64,000 nt of DNA from an uncultured Prevotella sp. (GCA_944320355.1 CALUHC010000006.1:1-64000), one strand, 5' to 3'. Shown: positions 8,387 to 17,692, counted from the first letter of the stretch. Translations and numbers: made by a program. Notes: generated by a model not told the origin, from the letters alone.

Positions 8387-9616
8387 ATGGTTCTCAATTA
8401 TATTTGGATAGCGTTTTTTGTCATAGCGTTCGCCATCGGCGTGTTGAGGCTGGTGTTCATGGGCGACACGGAGGTGTTTCCGGCCATGATGGACTCCACG
8501 TTCTCATCGTCGAAGACGGCGTTCGAGATCTCGCTCGGCCTCACGGGAGTGCTCTCGCTGTGGCTCGGCATAATGAAGATAGGCGAGAAGGGCGGCGTGG
8601 TCGACGCGCTGTCGCGGCTGCTCAGTCCCGTTTTCGTGAGGCTCTTCCCCGACATCCCCAAGGGCCACCCGGCCACCGGGAGCATCTTCATGAACATAGC
8701 TGCCAATATGCTCGGCCTCGACAACGCCGCCACGCCGCTCGGACTGCGCGCCATGGAGCAGCTGCAGAGCCTGAACAAGAAGAAGGACACGGCCACGAAC
8801 CCCATGATAATGTTCCTCGTGCTGAACACGAGCGGACTGACCATAATACCGGTGAGCATCCTCGTCTACCGCGCGCAGATGGGCGCGGCGCAGCCCACCG
8901 ACGTGTTCATACCCATACTCCTGGCCACGTTCTTCTCGACCCTGGCCGGCATCGTGGCCACGAGCATATACCAGCGCATCAACCTCCTCAACCGCACGCT
9001 GCTGCTCACGCTGGGCGGGATGTGCCTGGCCGTGGCGGCGGTGATATGGGCTTTCGGCCAGATGGACAAGGACACGATGAACACGGTGAGCACCACCGTG
9101 GCCAACATCATGCTGATGACCATCATCGTGGGCTTCATCCTGGCCGGCGTGCGGCGCAAGGTGAACGTCTATGACGCCTTCATAGAGGGCGCCAAGGAGG
9201 GATTCGGCACCGCCGTGCGCATCATACCCTACCTCGTGGCCATACTCGTGGGCATCGGAGTGTTCCGCGCCTCGGGGGCCATGGATATGCTCACCGACGG
9301 CATACGCGCCGCCGTGGAGGCCTGCGGAGCCGACAGCGAGTTTGTGGGCGCGCTGCCCACGGCCCTGATGAAGCCCCTCTCGGGCAGCGGGGCGCGCGGC
9401 ATGATGGTAGACGCCATGGCCACCTACGGGGCCGACTCGTTCGTGGGCCGCCTCAGCTGCATCTTCCAAGGCTCCACCGACACTACGTTCTACATCCTCG
9501 CCGTCTACTTCGGCAGCGTCGGGATACGCTACACCCGCCACGCCGTGGCCTGCGGACTGCTGGCCGACCTGGCCGGAGTCATAGCGGCAATCGCCGTGTG
9601 CTACCTGTTCTTTTAA
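8387..9616 (+). CDS. Fused SpmA/SpmB-like nucleoside-recognition (Gate) domain membrane protein
   Basis: The 409-residue polytopic membrane protein joins the two halves that are separate SpmA and SpmB (spore maturation A and B) proteins in Firmicutes; the one-chain form is usual in Bacteroidetes. The first Gate-like domain spans about residues 40-190 (with the conserved ANMLGLDNAATPLGLRAM stretch), the second about 230-400 (GTAVRIIPYLVAILVGIGVF, and PTALMKPLSGSGARGM near 325). The organism need not sporulate: these proteins are thought to be transporters of unknown substrate. The following gene starts 14 bases after the stop. Confidence 0.85.
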   Translation: MVLNYIWIAFFVIAFAIGVLRLVFMGDTEVFPAMMDSTFSSSKTAFEISLGLTGVLSLWLGIMKIGEKGGVVDALSRLLSPVFVRLFPDIPKGHPATGSIFMNIAANMLGLDNAATPLGLRAMEQLQSLNKKKDTATNPMIMFLVLNTSGLTIIPVSILVYRAQMGAAQPTDVFIPILLATFFSTLAGIVATSIYQRINLLNRTLLLTLGGMCLAVAAVIWAFGQMDKDTMNTVSTTVANIMLMTIIVGFILAGVRRKVNVYDAFIEGAKEGFGTAVRIIPYLVAILVGIGVFRASGAMDMLTDGIRAAVEACGADSEFVGALPTALMKPLSGSGARGMMVDAMATYGADSFVGRLSCIFQGSTDTTFYILAVYFGSVGIRYTRHAVACGLLADLAGVIAAIAVCYLFF

Positions 9617-9630
9617 GGGTAAAAAGGCTT

Positions 9631-10236
9631 ATGGACGAGACAGGCAAGAAGATAAGCAGCTACAAGTCGCTTTTGGCTTACAGGAAGAGTGAGTGTGTGT
9701 TCGACATAACTTACTATTTCGTCAGGGCGTTTCTTGACCGCAGCCGCGACCGCACGGCCGACCAGATGCAGCAGGCCGCGCGTTCGGGCAAGCAGAACAT
9801 AGTGGAAGGGTATAGCGATGCCGAAGGCTCGACGGAGTCGGAACACAAGCTGACAGTGATAGCAAAGGGTAGCCTCGAAGAACTGAAGGAGGATTACGAA
9901 GACTACTTGCGCAACAACGGGCTGGAGAAATGGGGGCCGCAGCACTATAAATACATGGCGTGCCTCCCGTTGTTCCGCAAACACAACGACAGCGCGTGGT
10001 ATCGCCGACAGATACAAGGCCGCTCGGCGGAAGACATCGCCAACATCGCGCTGATAGTCATCCTTCAGACCCTTGCGTTGCTTCGCGGCCTCATAGACTA
10101 CCAAGACCGCAAGTTCTTACGTGAGGGAGGAGTGAAGGAACAACGCTACCGGGCGCGGCTGGAATACCGCAACAGGCAGCGCAACGATGATTGCAATAAA
10201 AAAGAACAAAAGGGAGAAGATAAGCAACAAAGGTAG
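9631..10236 (+). CDS. Four-helix-bundle protein with suffix domain, second copy
   Basis: The 201-residue product is a clear paralogue of the protein at 6044: both share YRKxECxxDITYYF, QMxQAARSGKQNIVEG, an acidic third helix and the IANIALIVILQ suffix helix, and a Lys/Gln-rich basic end. The family is related to 23S rRNA intervening-sequence proteins and to Avd. Start at 9631 follows the spmAB stop by 14 bases, so co-transcription is likely. As in the first copy, inverted word repeats lie immediately downstream (10238-10340), although with different words. Confidence 0.85.
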   Translation: MDETGKKISSYKSLLAYRKSECVFDITYYFVRAFLDRSRDRTADQMQQAARSGKQNIVEGYSDAEGSTESEHKLTVIAKGSLEELKEDYEDYLRNNGLEKWGPQHYKYMACLPLFRKHNDSAWYRRQIQGRSAEDIANIALIVILQTLALLRGLIDYQDRKFLREGGVKEQRYRARLEYRNRQRNDDCNKKEQKGEDKQQR

Positions 10237-10237
10237 G

Positions 10238-10340
10238 TCAAGAAGGGAATGTAGGTGGCGTAGGAACTGCGCAAAGGTGTACTGCCGCCGCTTCCTACGT
10301 CACCTATCACCCTTACAATACCTACCTTCCCTTACAAAAC
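10238..10340. repeat. Facing word repeats downstream of the second four-helix-bundle gene
   Basis: The left part reads AAGGGAATGTAGGTGGCGTAGGA in broken words and the right part reads their complements (TTCCTACGTCACC, 10289-10301; TACCTTCCCTT, 10321-10331). The arms can pair around a short centre. The wording differs from the GGGAG arrays at the first copy but the architecture is similar. Confidence 0.6.
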
Positions 10341-10353
10341 CACATCAAGAATA

Positions 10354-11847
10354 ATGCAGAACCTCAAATCTCTGGCCAAGGACACGGCCATTTACGGGAT
10401 GTCGAGCATAGTGGGGAGGTTTCTCAACTACCTGCTCGTGCCGCTCTACACGGCCAAGCTGTCGGCCGAGAGCGGCGGCTACGGCGTGATAACCAATATG
10501 TACGCCTACACGGCGCTGCTGCTCGTGGTGCTCACTTACGGCATGGAGACCACGTTCTTCCGCTTCGCCAACAAGGAGGGAGAGGACCCGCAGCGCGTCT
10601 ATTCTACCATACTCGCCAGCGTGGGCGGCACGTCGCTGCTCTTCGTCTGCCTCGTGCTGGCGTTCATAGGGCCGCTGTCGGCCTTCATGGGCTATGCCGA
10701 CCACCCCTCGTATGTGTGGGTGATGGCCATGACAGTGGCCATAGACGCGTTCCAGTGCATACCCTTCGCCTATCTGCGATACAAGAAGCGGCCGCTGAAG
10801 TTCGCCGCCCTGAAGCTCTTGTTCATCGTGATGAACATCGCGCTCAACTTGTTTTGCTTCATCGCCCTGCCCGAGCTGACGGGCCGCCCCACCGACGTGG
10901 GCTACGCCTTCTACATCAACCTGGCCTGCACGGCCTCCATAACGTTTTTCTTCTGGCGCGAGCTCACCGGCTTCCGCCGCGTGTTCGACCGCGCCCTCAT
11001 GCGCCGGATGCTCGCCTACAGCTGGCCCGTGCTCGTGCTTGGCATAGCCGGAATACTCAACCAGACGGCCGACAAGATACTCTTTCCGTACATCTACGAT
11101 GCGCCGGATGCCCACCAACAGCTCGGCATATACGGCGCGGCGTCAAAGATTGCCATGATAATGGCCATGATAACGCAGGCCTTCCGCTATGCCTACGAGC
11201 CGTTTGTGTTCGGCAAGGCGCGCGACAAGGACAACCGCCAGACCTACGCCCGCGCCATGAAATACTTCGTGATGTTCACCCTCCTGGCCTTCCTCGCCGT
11301 GGTGGGTTATATAGACGTGCTCAAGTTCATCATAGGGCGCGACTACTGGAGCGGCCTTCGCGTGGTGCCGATAGTGATGGCCGCCGAGATAATGATGGGC
11401 ATATACTTCAACCTTTCGTTCTGGTACAAGCTCACAGACCGCACTATCTGGGGCGCGTGGTTCTCGGGAGCGGGCTGCGCGGTGCTCATAGCGGTCAACG
11501 TTATCTTCGTTCCGCGCTACGGATACATGGCCTGCGCGTGGGCCGGGGTGGCCGGATATGCCACGGCCATGCTGCTCAGCTACTTCGTTGGGCAGCGTTA
11601 TTACCCGATTGCTTACCCCGTGCGCCGCATCGCGGGCTATGTTCTCCTGGCGGCGGCGCTCTATCTCGGCATGGCGGCGGCGCGCCCGCACCTGCCCTTG
11701 TGGGGCTCGGTGGCGGTGAACACCGTGCTGATAGCCGTCTTCGCCGCCTGCATGGTGAGGTTCGACTTCCCGCTGAGCGCGCTGCCGGTGGTGGGCCGGC
11801 GCTTCCGCAAGCCCGCCGGCAATGACTCTGGCAACAAACACAACTAA
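10354..11847 (+). CDS. Wzx-like oligosaccharide flippase / polysaccharide biosynthesis protein
   Basis: The 497-residue inner-membrane protein has about 14 hydrophobic segments and the N-terminus expected of the polysaccharide transporter family (LAKDTAIYGMSSIVGRFLNY). It would flip lipid-linked saccharides, or the lipid II-like precursor of a cell surface polymer, from the cytoplasmic to the periplasmic face. No glycosyltransferase genes are nearby, so the substrate is open; a lone copy upstream of an S46 peptidase gene suggests a core cell-envelope role rather than a capsule cluster. The stop is 11 bases before the next start. Confidence 0.8.
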   Translation: MQNLKSLAKDTAIYGMSSIVGRFLNYLLVPLYTAKLSAESGGYGVITNMYAYTALLLVVLTYGMETTFFRFANKEGEDPQRVYSTILASVGGTSLLFVCLVLAFIGPLSAFMGYADHPSYVWVMAMTVAIDAFQCIPFAYLRYKKRPLKFAALKLLFIVMNIALNLFCFIALPELTGRPTDVGYAFYINLACTASITFFFWRELTGFRRVFDRALMRRMLAYSWPVLVLGIAGILNQTADKILFPYIYDAPDAHQQLGIYGAASKIAMIMAMITQAFRYAYEPFVFGKARDKDNRQTYARAMKYFVMFTLLAFLAVVGYIDVLKFIIGRDYWSGLRVVPIVMAAEIMMGIYFNLSFWYKLTDRTIWGAWFSGAGCAVLIAVNVIFVPRYGYMACAWAGVAGYATAMLLSYFVGQRYYPIAYPVRRIAGYVLLAAALYLGMAAARPHLPLWGSVAVNTVLIAVFAACMVRFDFPLSALPVVGRRFRKPAGNDSGNKHN

Positions 11848-11858
11848 CAACAACTGAT

Positions 11859-13973
11859 ATGAAGAAAACATCATTTCTAATCGCAGCGGCCCTCTCGGCC
11901 GCGCCCGCCATGGCCGACGAGGGCATGTGGACGCTCTACAACCTGCCGCAGGCTGTCTATGCGCAGATGCAGGAGTATGGCTTCTCCGTGCCTTACGACG
12001 GGCTTTATTCAAGCGACAAGGCCATCAAGAACGCCGTGGTCAACTTCGGCGACTTCTGCTCAGGGGTGGTCGTTTCGCCCGACGGCCTCGTGTTCACCAA
12101 CCACCATTGCGGCTTCGGTGCCATCAACGCGCACTCCACTGTGGAGCACGACTACATGAAGAACGGGTTCTACGCCAAGTCGTTCAGCGAGGAGCTGCCC
12201 AACGAGGACCTCTTCGTCAGCTTCATGGTAGAGCAGAAAGACATCACCGAGCGCCTGCGCCAGATGGGCATCGACGAGCTGAAGCCCTCGGAGCAGGAGC
12301 TGTTCGTGGACTCGGTGCAGAACGCATGGTCAAAGGATGTGAAGCAGAAGGACTCCACGCTGCGCCTTGAGATAAAGCCGTTCTACGAGGGAAACAAGTA
12401 CTATGCCACCACTTACCGCGACTTCCGCGACGTGCGCCTGGTCTTCACCGTGCCCAAGTCGATGGGCAAGTTCGGCGGGGAGACAGACAACTGGATGTGG
12501 CCGAGGCAGACGTGCGACTTCTCCGTGTTCCGCATATACGCCGACCCGAAGACCAACGGCCCGGCCGACTACAGCAAGGACAACGTGCCTTACAAGCCGG
12601 AGTCGTGGGCCGAGGTGTCGCTCGACGGCTACAAGGACGGCGACTACGCCATGACCATAGGCTATCCCGGCTCCACCAGCCGTTACCTCTCGTCATACGG
12701 AATACGCGAGAGGCGCGACGCGCGCAACCAGCCCCGCGCCCAGGTGCGCGGCGTTAAGCAGGAGGTGATGATGCGCCATATGCGCCAGAGCGACGCGGTG
12801 CGCATAAAGTACGAGACGGCATACGCCCAGAGCTCCAACTACTGGAAGAACTCGCTGGGCATGAACAAGTGCATAGACAGCATAGGGCTCATCGCCCAGA
12901 AGGCCGCTTTCGAGCAGAAGGTGGCGCGATATGTCGACTCCACGGGCTACCTGAAGGGGAAGTTAGACCTCGGCGAGCTGAAGCGCGTCTACGACCGCTG
13001 CTTCGACATAATACGCGCACGCACGTTCTTCAGCGAGACATTCTACGGAACGAACGAGCTGGCCACCAGAGCGATAAAGGTTCACAACGGAATGGAGGTG
13101 AAAGGGCCCGAGAAGAGGAGGAAGAAACAGTACGTGGAGTTTGAAGACAACAGCGACAAGTGGGACGAGGCCACGGACAAGGAGGTCTTTGCCGCGCTGC
13201 TGGAGAACTACCGCGAGCAGGTGCCTGCCAAGTATCTGCCGGAGTTCTACACCACCATCGTGACCGACTTCGGCGGCGACTGCCGCAAGTACGTGGACTA
13301 CGTGTGGGCAAACTCCGTGCTGATGAAGCCCGGCGAGAAGATTTATGTCAACAAGAAGGGATTCTACGACGACCCCGGCGTGAAGATGGGGCTCGACATA
13401 ACCGAGATAATGGGCGTGCTCAACGCCCCGCTTGAGGCCATGTTCGACTCCATCGACGTGCAGGAGCGCTACCTCTGCGCGGCCAAGCTGCGCATGGAGC
13501 AGGATATGCCCAACTACAGCGACGCCAACTTCACGATGCGCCTCAGCTACGGCCGTGTGGGCGGGTTCACGCTCGGCGGCAAGCCCTCGGGCTACTACAC
13601 CACGGCCCAGAGCATAGTGGAGAAGATGAAGCAGGGCGACAGCCGTCCCGACTACTTTGCCGAGCCGGTGATGCACGAGCTTATGTCGGCCAAGGACTTT
13701 GGCCGCTATGCCGACAAGACCACGGGCGAGATGCAGCTCTGTTTCCTCACCAACAACGACATAACGGGCGGCAACAGCGGCTCGCCGATGTTCGACGGCA
13801 AGGGCAGGCTGATAGGTCTGGCCTTCGACGGCAACTGGGACAGCCTGTCGAGCGACATATTCTTCGACTCGCGCCTGGCCCGCTGCATAGGCGTTGACAT
13901 ACGTTACGTCATCTACATGATGGACAAGTGGGGTCATGCCGACCGCCTTTTGGAGGAGATGTTCAGGAAGTAG
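11859..13973 (+). CDS. S46 family dipeptidyl-peptidase, DPP7 type
   Basis: The 704-residue exported serine peptidase removes dipeptides from the N-terminus of oligopeptides in the periplasm. After a signal peptide (1-19) come the His motif FTNHHCGFGA (79-88), an Asp region (WMWPRQTCDFSVFR, ~208-221) and the nucleophile motif GGNSGSP with Ser640. Eighteen residues after the Ser lies Gly658 (FDGNW), the position that is Gly in DPP7 and Arg in acidic-specific DPP11, so preference for hydrophobic P1 is inferred. Length is normal for the family. Peptide use fits an asaccharolytic or mixed Bacteroidales diet. Confidence 0.93.
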   Translation: MKKTSFLIAAALSAAPAMADEGMWTLYNLPQAVYAQMQEYGFSVPYDGLYSSDKAIKNAVVNFGDFCSGVVVSPDGLVFTNHHCGFGAINAHSTVEHDYMKNGFYAKSFSEELPNEDLFVSFMVEQKDITERLRQMGIDELKPSEQELFVDSVQNAWSKDVKQKDSTLRLEIKPFYEGNKYYATTYRDFRDVRLVFTVPKSMGKFGGETDNWMWPRQTCDFSVFRIYADPKTNGPADYSKDNVPYKPESWAEVSLDGYKDGDYAMTIGYPGSTSRYLSSYGIRERRDARNQPRAQVRGVKQEVMMRHMRQSDAVRIKYETAYAQSSNYWKNSLGMNKCIDSIGLIAQKAAFEQKVARYVDSTGYLKGKLDLGELKRVYDRCFDIIRARTFFSETFYGTNELATRAIKVHNGMEVKGPEKRRKKQYVEFEDNSDKWDEATDKEVFAALLENYREQVPAKYLPEFYTTIVTDFGGDCRKYVDYVWANSVLMKPGEKIYVNKKGFYDDPGVKMGLDITEIMGVLNAPLEAMFDSIDVQERYLCAAKLRMEQDMPNYSDANFTMRLSYGRVGGFTLGGKPSGYYTTAQSIVEKMKQGDSRPDYFAEPVMHELMSAKDFGRYADKTTGEMQLCFLTNNDITGGNSGSPMFDGKGRLIGLAFDGNWDSLSSDIFFDSRLARCIGVDIRYVIYMMDKWGHADRLLEEMFRK

Positions 13974-14002
13974 TCTGGCGAGGCTTTTCGTTCCGTTTTC
14001 CG

Positions 14003-14081
14003 AAACGTGCCGTTTTGGCTTCCAAAACGGCACGTTTCACCACGCAAAACGGCCCGTTTCGGAATGCGAAACGGGCCGTTT
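14003..14081. repeat. Short 22-bp dyad array S2
   Basis: Units start at 14003, 14025, 14047 and 14069, exactly 22 bp apart. Units 1-2 make a perfect 16-bp stem with a 3-base loop (centres GTGCC and GGCAC); units 3-4 make a perfect 15-bp stem with a 5-base loop (GGCCC and GGGCC). The array starts 30 bases after the S46 peptidase stop and lies between convergent genes. Confidence 0.9.
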
Positions 14082-14206
14082 TGCAACGTGTTGAGAGCCA
14101 GCTTGTTATGCGGTGCGGCGCAGGCTGTGCCGCACCGCTGTTAGTTTGCGTGCCGCGTTCCTGCCTGCCGGTGTTGCCAGCGCTGCCGTCTCCGGCCTCC
14201 TTTCCC

Positions 14207-14980
14207 CTAAAAAATCACCGTCCCGCTGCGCCCGTCGATGGCCGTGGCCTTGGTTATGATGACGCGGCTCACGCCCGCGTCCACCGCTGCGAGCGCGTTT
14301 TCTATCTTCGGTATCATGCCCCCGGCCACGGTGCCTGCGGCCACGAGGCGGTCGAAGTCGGCGCGGGTGATGGTTGGGATGACCGACGAGTCGTCGTCGG
14401 GGTCGGCCAGCACGCCCGCCTTCTCGAAGCTATATATCAGCGTCACGTCATAGACAGCGGCGAGAGCCGTGGCCACCGTGGCGGCTATCGTGTCGGCGTT
14501 GGTGTTCAGCAGGGTGCCGTGCCCGTCGTGCGTCAGCGGAGCCATCACGGGCGTCACGCCGCTCTCGATGAGCGTGGATAGGGCCGTGGCGTCGGCGCGG
14601 TCGACGTCTCCCACGAAGCCGAAGTCCACGCCGTCCTTCAGCGGGCGGCGGTGCGAGCGTATGCAGTCCATGTCGGCCCCGGTGAGACCGAGCGCGTTGA
14701 TGCCCGCGGCCTGCAGCCGGGCCACTATGTTCTTGTTGACGAGGCCGCCGTAGACCATGGTCACCACTTCGAGCATGGCCTCGTCGGTGATGCGGCGGCC
14801 GCCCACCATGCGGCTTTCAATGCCGAGGCGCGAGGCCACCTGCGTGGCGCGGCGGCCTCCGCCATGCACGAGCACGCGGCGGCCGCTGATGCTGCCGAAG
14901 CCGGCGAGCAGGCTTTCGAGCTGCGCCTCGTCCTCTACGACGGCGCCGCCCACCTTTACTATTGTCAGTGATTGCTTCAT
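14207..14980 (-). CDS. argB: Acetylglutamate kinase
   Basis: The 257-residue amino-acid kinase phosphorylates N-acetylglutamate, the second step of arginine synthesis. Visible motifs are the N-terminal KVGGAVVEDE, the glycine-rich VHGGGRRATQVASRLG, the NADTIAATVATAL stretch and the C-terminal GGMIPKIENALAAVDAGV. It lies downstream of speA on the same strand, separated by 185 bases that contain inverted GGGAG arrays, so the two may be a broken arginine/polyamine operon. Start at 14980 is the only good Met and gives the normal length. Confidence 0.93.
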   Translation of the reverse strand: MKQSLTIVKVGGAVVEDEAQLESLLAGFGSISGRRVLVHGGGRRATQVASRLGIESRMVGGRRITDEAMLEVVTMVYGGLVNKNIVARLQAAGINALGLTGADMDCIRSHRRPLKDGVDFGFVGDVDRADATALSTLIESGVTPVMAPLTHDGHGTLLNTNADTIAATVATALAAVYDVTLIYSFEKAGVLADPDDDSSVIPTITRADFDRLVAAGTVAGGMIPKIENALAAVDAGVSRVIITKATAIDGRSGTVIF

Positions 14981-15009
14981 AAGGCTGGTTGGTTTTTTAG
15001 AGAACAGGG

Positions 15010-15165
15010 GGTGATGGGAGTGCTGGGAGAATAGCTAATAACGGGAGTGCTGGGAGGACTGGTAGCTATGGGAGAGCTGCGCAAGCCCCGGCCGAGGGCG
15101 GCAAGCCCGCCGGCGCCCTGCTCAGCCCTCCCATAGCTCCCATTACTCTCGGTTCTCCCACCCCA
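15010..15165. repeat. Inverted GGGAG word arrays between speA and argB
   Basis: The left block (15011-15078) has GGGAG words at irregular spacing; the right block (15125-15165) has CTCCC words. GGGGTGATGGGAG at 15010-15022 is complementary to the CTCCCACCCCATCAC end at 15157-15171 apart from small changes. The two arms enclose a GC-rich centre. Confidence 0.7.
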
Positions 15166-17058
15166 TCACTCAAGGTAAGTATAGCCGTAAAGCCCGGAGC
15201 GGTAGTTGCCGAGGAACTCCTTTCCCTCGTCGAAGGTGATGCGGCCTTCCTTCACGCTCTTGGCCACCCACACTTCGAGCTGGCGCACGAGCTTGCGCGG
15301 GTTGTACTGCACGTAGTCCAGGACCTCGGCCACCGTCTCGCCGTCTATCACCTGGTCGATGTGGTATCCGCCGTCCTTCACGCTGATGTGCACGGCGGTG
15401 GTGTCGCCGAATAGGTTGTGCATATCGCCCAGAATCTCCTGGTACGCTCCCACGAGGAACACCCCGAGATAGTAGGGCTCGCTCTTCCTGAGGGCGTGCA
15501 CGGGCAGTATGTGCGAGTTGTTGCGGTTGGTCACGAAGTTGGTTATCTTGCCGTCGCTGTCGCAGGTGATGTCCTGCAGCGTGGCGCTGCGCGTGGGCCG
15601 CTCGTCGAGGCGCTGTATCGGCACTATCGGGAAGAGCTGGTCTATGGCCCAGGCGTCGGGCAACGACTGGAAGAGGGAGAAGTTGCAGAAGTACTTGTCG
15701 GCCAGCAGCTTGTCGAGGTTCATCAGCTCCTCGGGCGTGTGCTTGAGCTGCTTGGCCAGTATGTTTATCTCGCGGCAAACGCTCCAGTACATGCTTTCTA
15801 TGTCGGCTCGGGCCTTGAGGTCCACCACTCCGTGGCAGAACAGGTCGAGCGACTCCTCGCGTATCTGCTCGGCGTCGTGCCAGTCTTCGAGCATTGTGCG
15901 CGGGTTCAGGTTGTCCCAGATGTCGTAGAGGTCCTTCACGAGCTGGTGGCTGTTCTCGTCGGGCTCGTATTCCTCCTCCATCTCGGGCAGCGAGGCAGTT
16001 TCGAGCACGTCGATCACGAGCACGGAGTGGTGGGCCGTGAGCGACCGTCCGCTCTCTGTTATTATGTTGGGGTGGGGCAGTCCGTTCTTGTTCGCCGCCT
16101 CAACGAAGGTGTAAATGCAGTCGTTTACGTACTCCTGTATGGAGTAGTTCACCGAGCTCTCGCTGCTCGGCGAGCGCGTTCCGTCGTAGTCTACGCCCAG
16201 TCCGCCGCCGCAGTCGACGAAATCCACGTTGTATCCCATCTTGTGGAGCTGTATGTAGAACTGCGAAGCCTCTCGCAGCGCGGCCTGTATGCGGCGTATC
16301 TTGGTTATCTGGCTGCCTATGTGGAAGTGTATCAGGCGCAGGCAGTCGCGCATATCCTTCTTGTCGAGCAGCTCAAGCGCGTCGAGCAGCTCGGCGCTTG
16401 TCAGCCCGAACTTGCTCGCGTCGCCGCCGCTGTCCTCCCACTTGCCGCTGCCCGACGACGCGAGCTTGATGCGGATGCCGAGGTTGGGCTTCACCTTCAG
16501 CTTCTTGGCCACGCGGGCTATGATGTCAAGCTCGTTGAGCTTCTCCACCACTATGAATATCCTCTTGCCCATCTTCTGCGCGAGCAGGGCCAGCTCTATG
16601 TAGCTCTGGTCCTTGTACCCGTTGCAGATTATGAGCGAGTCGCTCTGGCACTGCACGGCGATGACGGCGTGAAGCTCGGGCTTGGAGCCGGCTTCGAGGC
16701 CGAGGTTGAACTTGCGCCCGTGGCTGATTATCTCCTCGACGACGGGCTGCATCTGGTTTACCTTGATGGGGTAGATTATGAAGTTCTCGCCCTTGTAGTC
16801 GTACTCCTTGGCCGCTTTCCTGAAGCAGCAGCTGGTTTTCTCTATCCTGTTGTCGAGGATGTCGGGGAAACGGAGCAGCACCGGGGGCGTGACATCGCGC
16901 AAGGCCAGCTCGTCCATCACGTCGCGCAGGTCGATGCGGGTGTCGTCCTTGCATGGCGTCACGTAGACGTGGCCGTCGTCATTGACGCCAAAGTAAGAGG
17001 TGCCCCAGCCATTGATGTTGTAGAGCTCCTTGGAATCTTCGATAGTCCACTTTTTCAT
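15166..17058 (-). CDS. speA: Biosynthetic arginine decarboxylase
   Basis: The 630-residue PLP enzyme converts arginine to agmatine, the first step of the agmatine route to putrescine and spermidine. Lys99 in IIYPIKVNQ is the expected PLP lysine of this fold-III family; the phosphate-binding Gly loop VDCGGGLGVDYDG and the ESGRSLTAHHSVLV segment are also present. The length is that of SpeA enzymes. A separate agmatine deiminase is not in this window. It is upstream of argB on the same strand. Confidence 0.95.
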   Translation of the reverse strand: MKKWTIEDSKELYNINGWGTSYFGVNDDGHVYVTPCKDDTRIDLRDVMDELALRDVTPPVLLRFPDILDNRIEKTSCCFRKAAKEYDYKGENFIIYPIKVNQMQPVVEEIISHGRKFNLGLEAGSKPELHAVIAVQCQSDSLIICNGYKDQSYIELALLAQKMGKRIFIVVEKLNELDIIARVAKKLKVKPNLGIRIKLASSGSGKWEDSGGDASKFGLTSAELLDALELLDKKDMRDCLRLIHFHIGSQITKIRRIQAALREASQFYIQLHKMGYNVDFVDCGGGLGVDYDGTRSPSSESSVNYSIQEYVNDCIYTFVEAANKNGLPHPNIITESGRSLTAHHSVLVIDVLETASLPEMEEEYEPDENSHQLVKDLYDIWDNLNPRTMLEDWHDAEQIREESLDLFCHGVVDLKARADIESMYWSVCREINILAKQLKHTPEELMNLDKLLADKYFCNFSLFQSLPDAWAIDQLFPIVPIQRLDERPTRSATLQDITCDSDGKITNFVTNRNNSHILPVHALRKSEPYYLGVFLVGAYQEILGDMHNLFGDTTAVHISVKDGGYHIDQVIDGETVAEVLDYVQYNPRKLVRQLEVWVAKSVKEGRITFDEGKEFLGNYRSGLYGYTYLE

Positions 17059-17129
17059 TTCTCGTTCGTGTAGTTGGGATATATGTTTCTGTTTTTACTG
17101 GTTTGTCTGCGGGCGCGGCGCGGCGGCTT

Positions 17130-17657
17130 TCAGATGCCGAGCAGCCGGCGCGCCTCCGTCACGGTGATGCCTATCTTGTCGTAGCTGTCCATCAGGTCAA
17201 CGCAGAGCGTGTGGCGGGCTTTCGAGTAGAAAGGCTCTCGCTCTGCGAGCTGGTTTCTTATGAAGGCAATCAGCTCCTCGGGCTGCTTGCCCTTTAGCAG
17301 CGGGCGCTCTGTCTTGCCCATGAGCAGGTGGCGGTAGAGCACTTCGGGCGTGGCCTTGAGGTATAGCACGCTGCCCTGCGCGTTCATGTAGTCCATGTTG
17401 TCGAAGAAGCAGGGCGTGCCGCCGCCGCAGCTCAGCACCACGTCCTCGAACTCGGCGGCCTCGTGGAGCATTGTGCGCTCCACTTTGCGGAAGCCCTCCT
17501 CGCCCCGCTCGGCGAAGAGTTGGGGCACGGTCTTGTGCATCCGCGCCTCTATGTACCAGTCGAGGTCGTAGAACTGCAGGCCGAGCTCCTTGGCCAGGGC
17601 CTTGCCCACGGTGGTCTTTCCGGCCCCCATATAGCCTATTATGATTATTCTCTCCAT
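17130..17657 (-). CDS. aroK: Shikimate kinase
   Basis: The 175-residue cytoplasmic enzyme phosphorylates shikimate in the chorismate pathway. It has the P-loop GYMGAGKTT (8-16), the Asp pair DLD (31-33) that binds shikimate and Mg, the CGGGTPC motif and the lid arginine in KTERPLL. I start it at 17657 because MERIIIIGYMGAGK matches the family start; the frame upstream runs into topA. It follows topA by 35 bases, so co-transcription is likely. Confidence 0.93.
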   Translation of the reverse strand: MERIIIIGYMGAGKTTVGKALAKELGLQFYDLDWYIEARMHKTVPQLFAERGEEGFRKVERTMLHEAAEFEDVVLSCGGGTPCFFDNMDYMNAQGSVLYLKATPEVLYRHLLMGKTERPLLKGKQPEELIAFIRNQLAEREPFYSKARHTLCVDLMDSYDKIGITVTEARRLLGI

Positions 17658-17692
17658 GCTTGTTGGCTGGTGTTGGCGTGCTGCCATGGTTG

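Noticed and set aside
8387..9616. Evidence for sporulation from the SpmAB protein
   Set aside because: Fused SpmAB-like membrane proteins are common in non-sporulating Bacteroidetes.
14003..14081. CRISPR array
   Set aside because: Units are palindromic 13-mers with 9-base gaps, far too short for spacers, the gaps are partly conserved, and no cas gene is present.
15418..17073. 551-codon plus-strand frame opposite speA, and similar long frames opposite topA, parE and GH127
   Set aside because: Antisense shadows caused by high GC at third positions; no motifs, and the opposite frame is a clear known enzyme.
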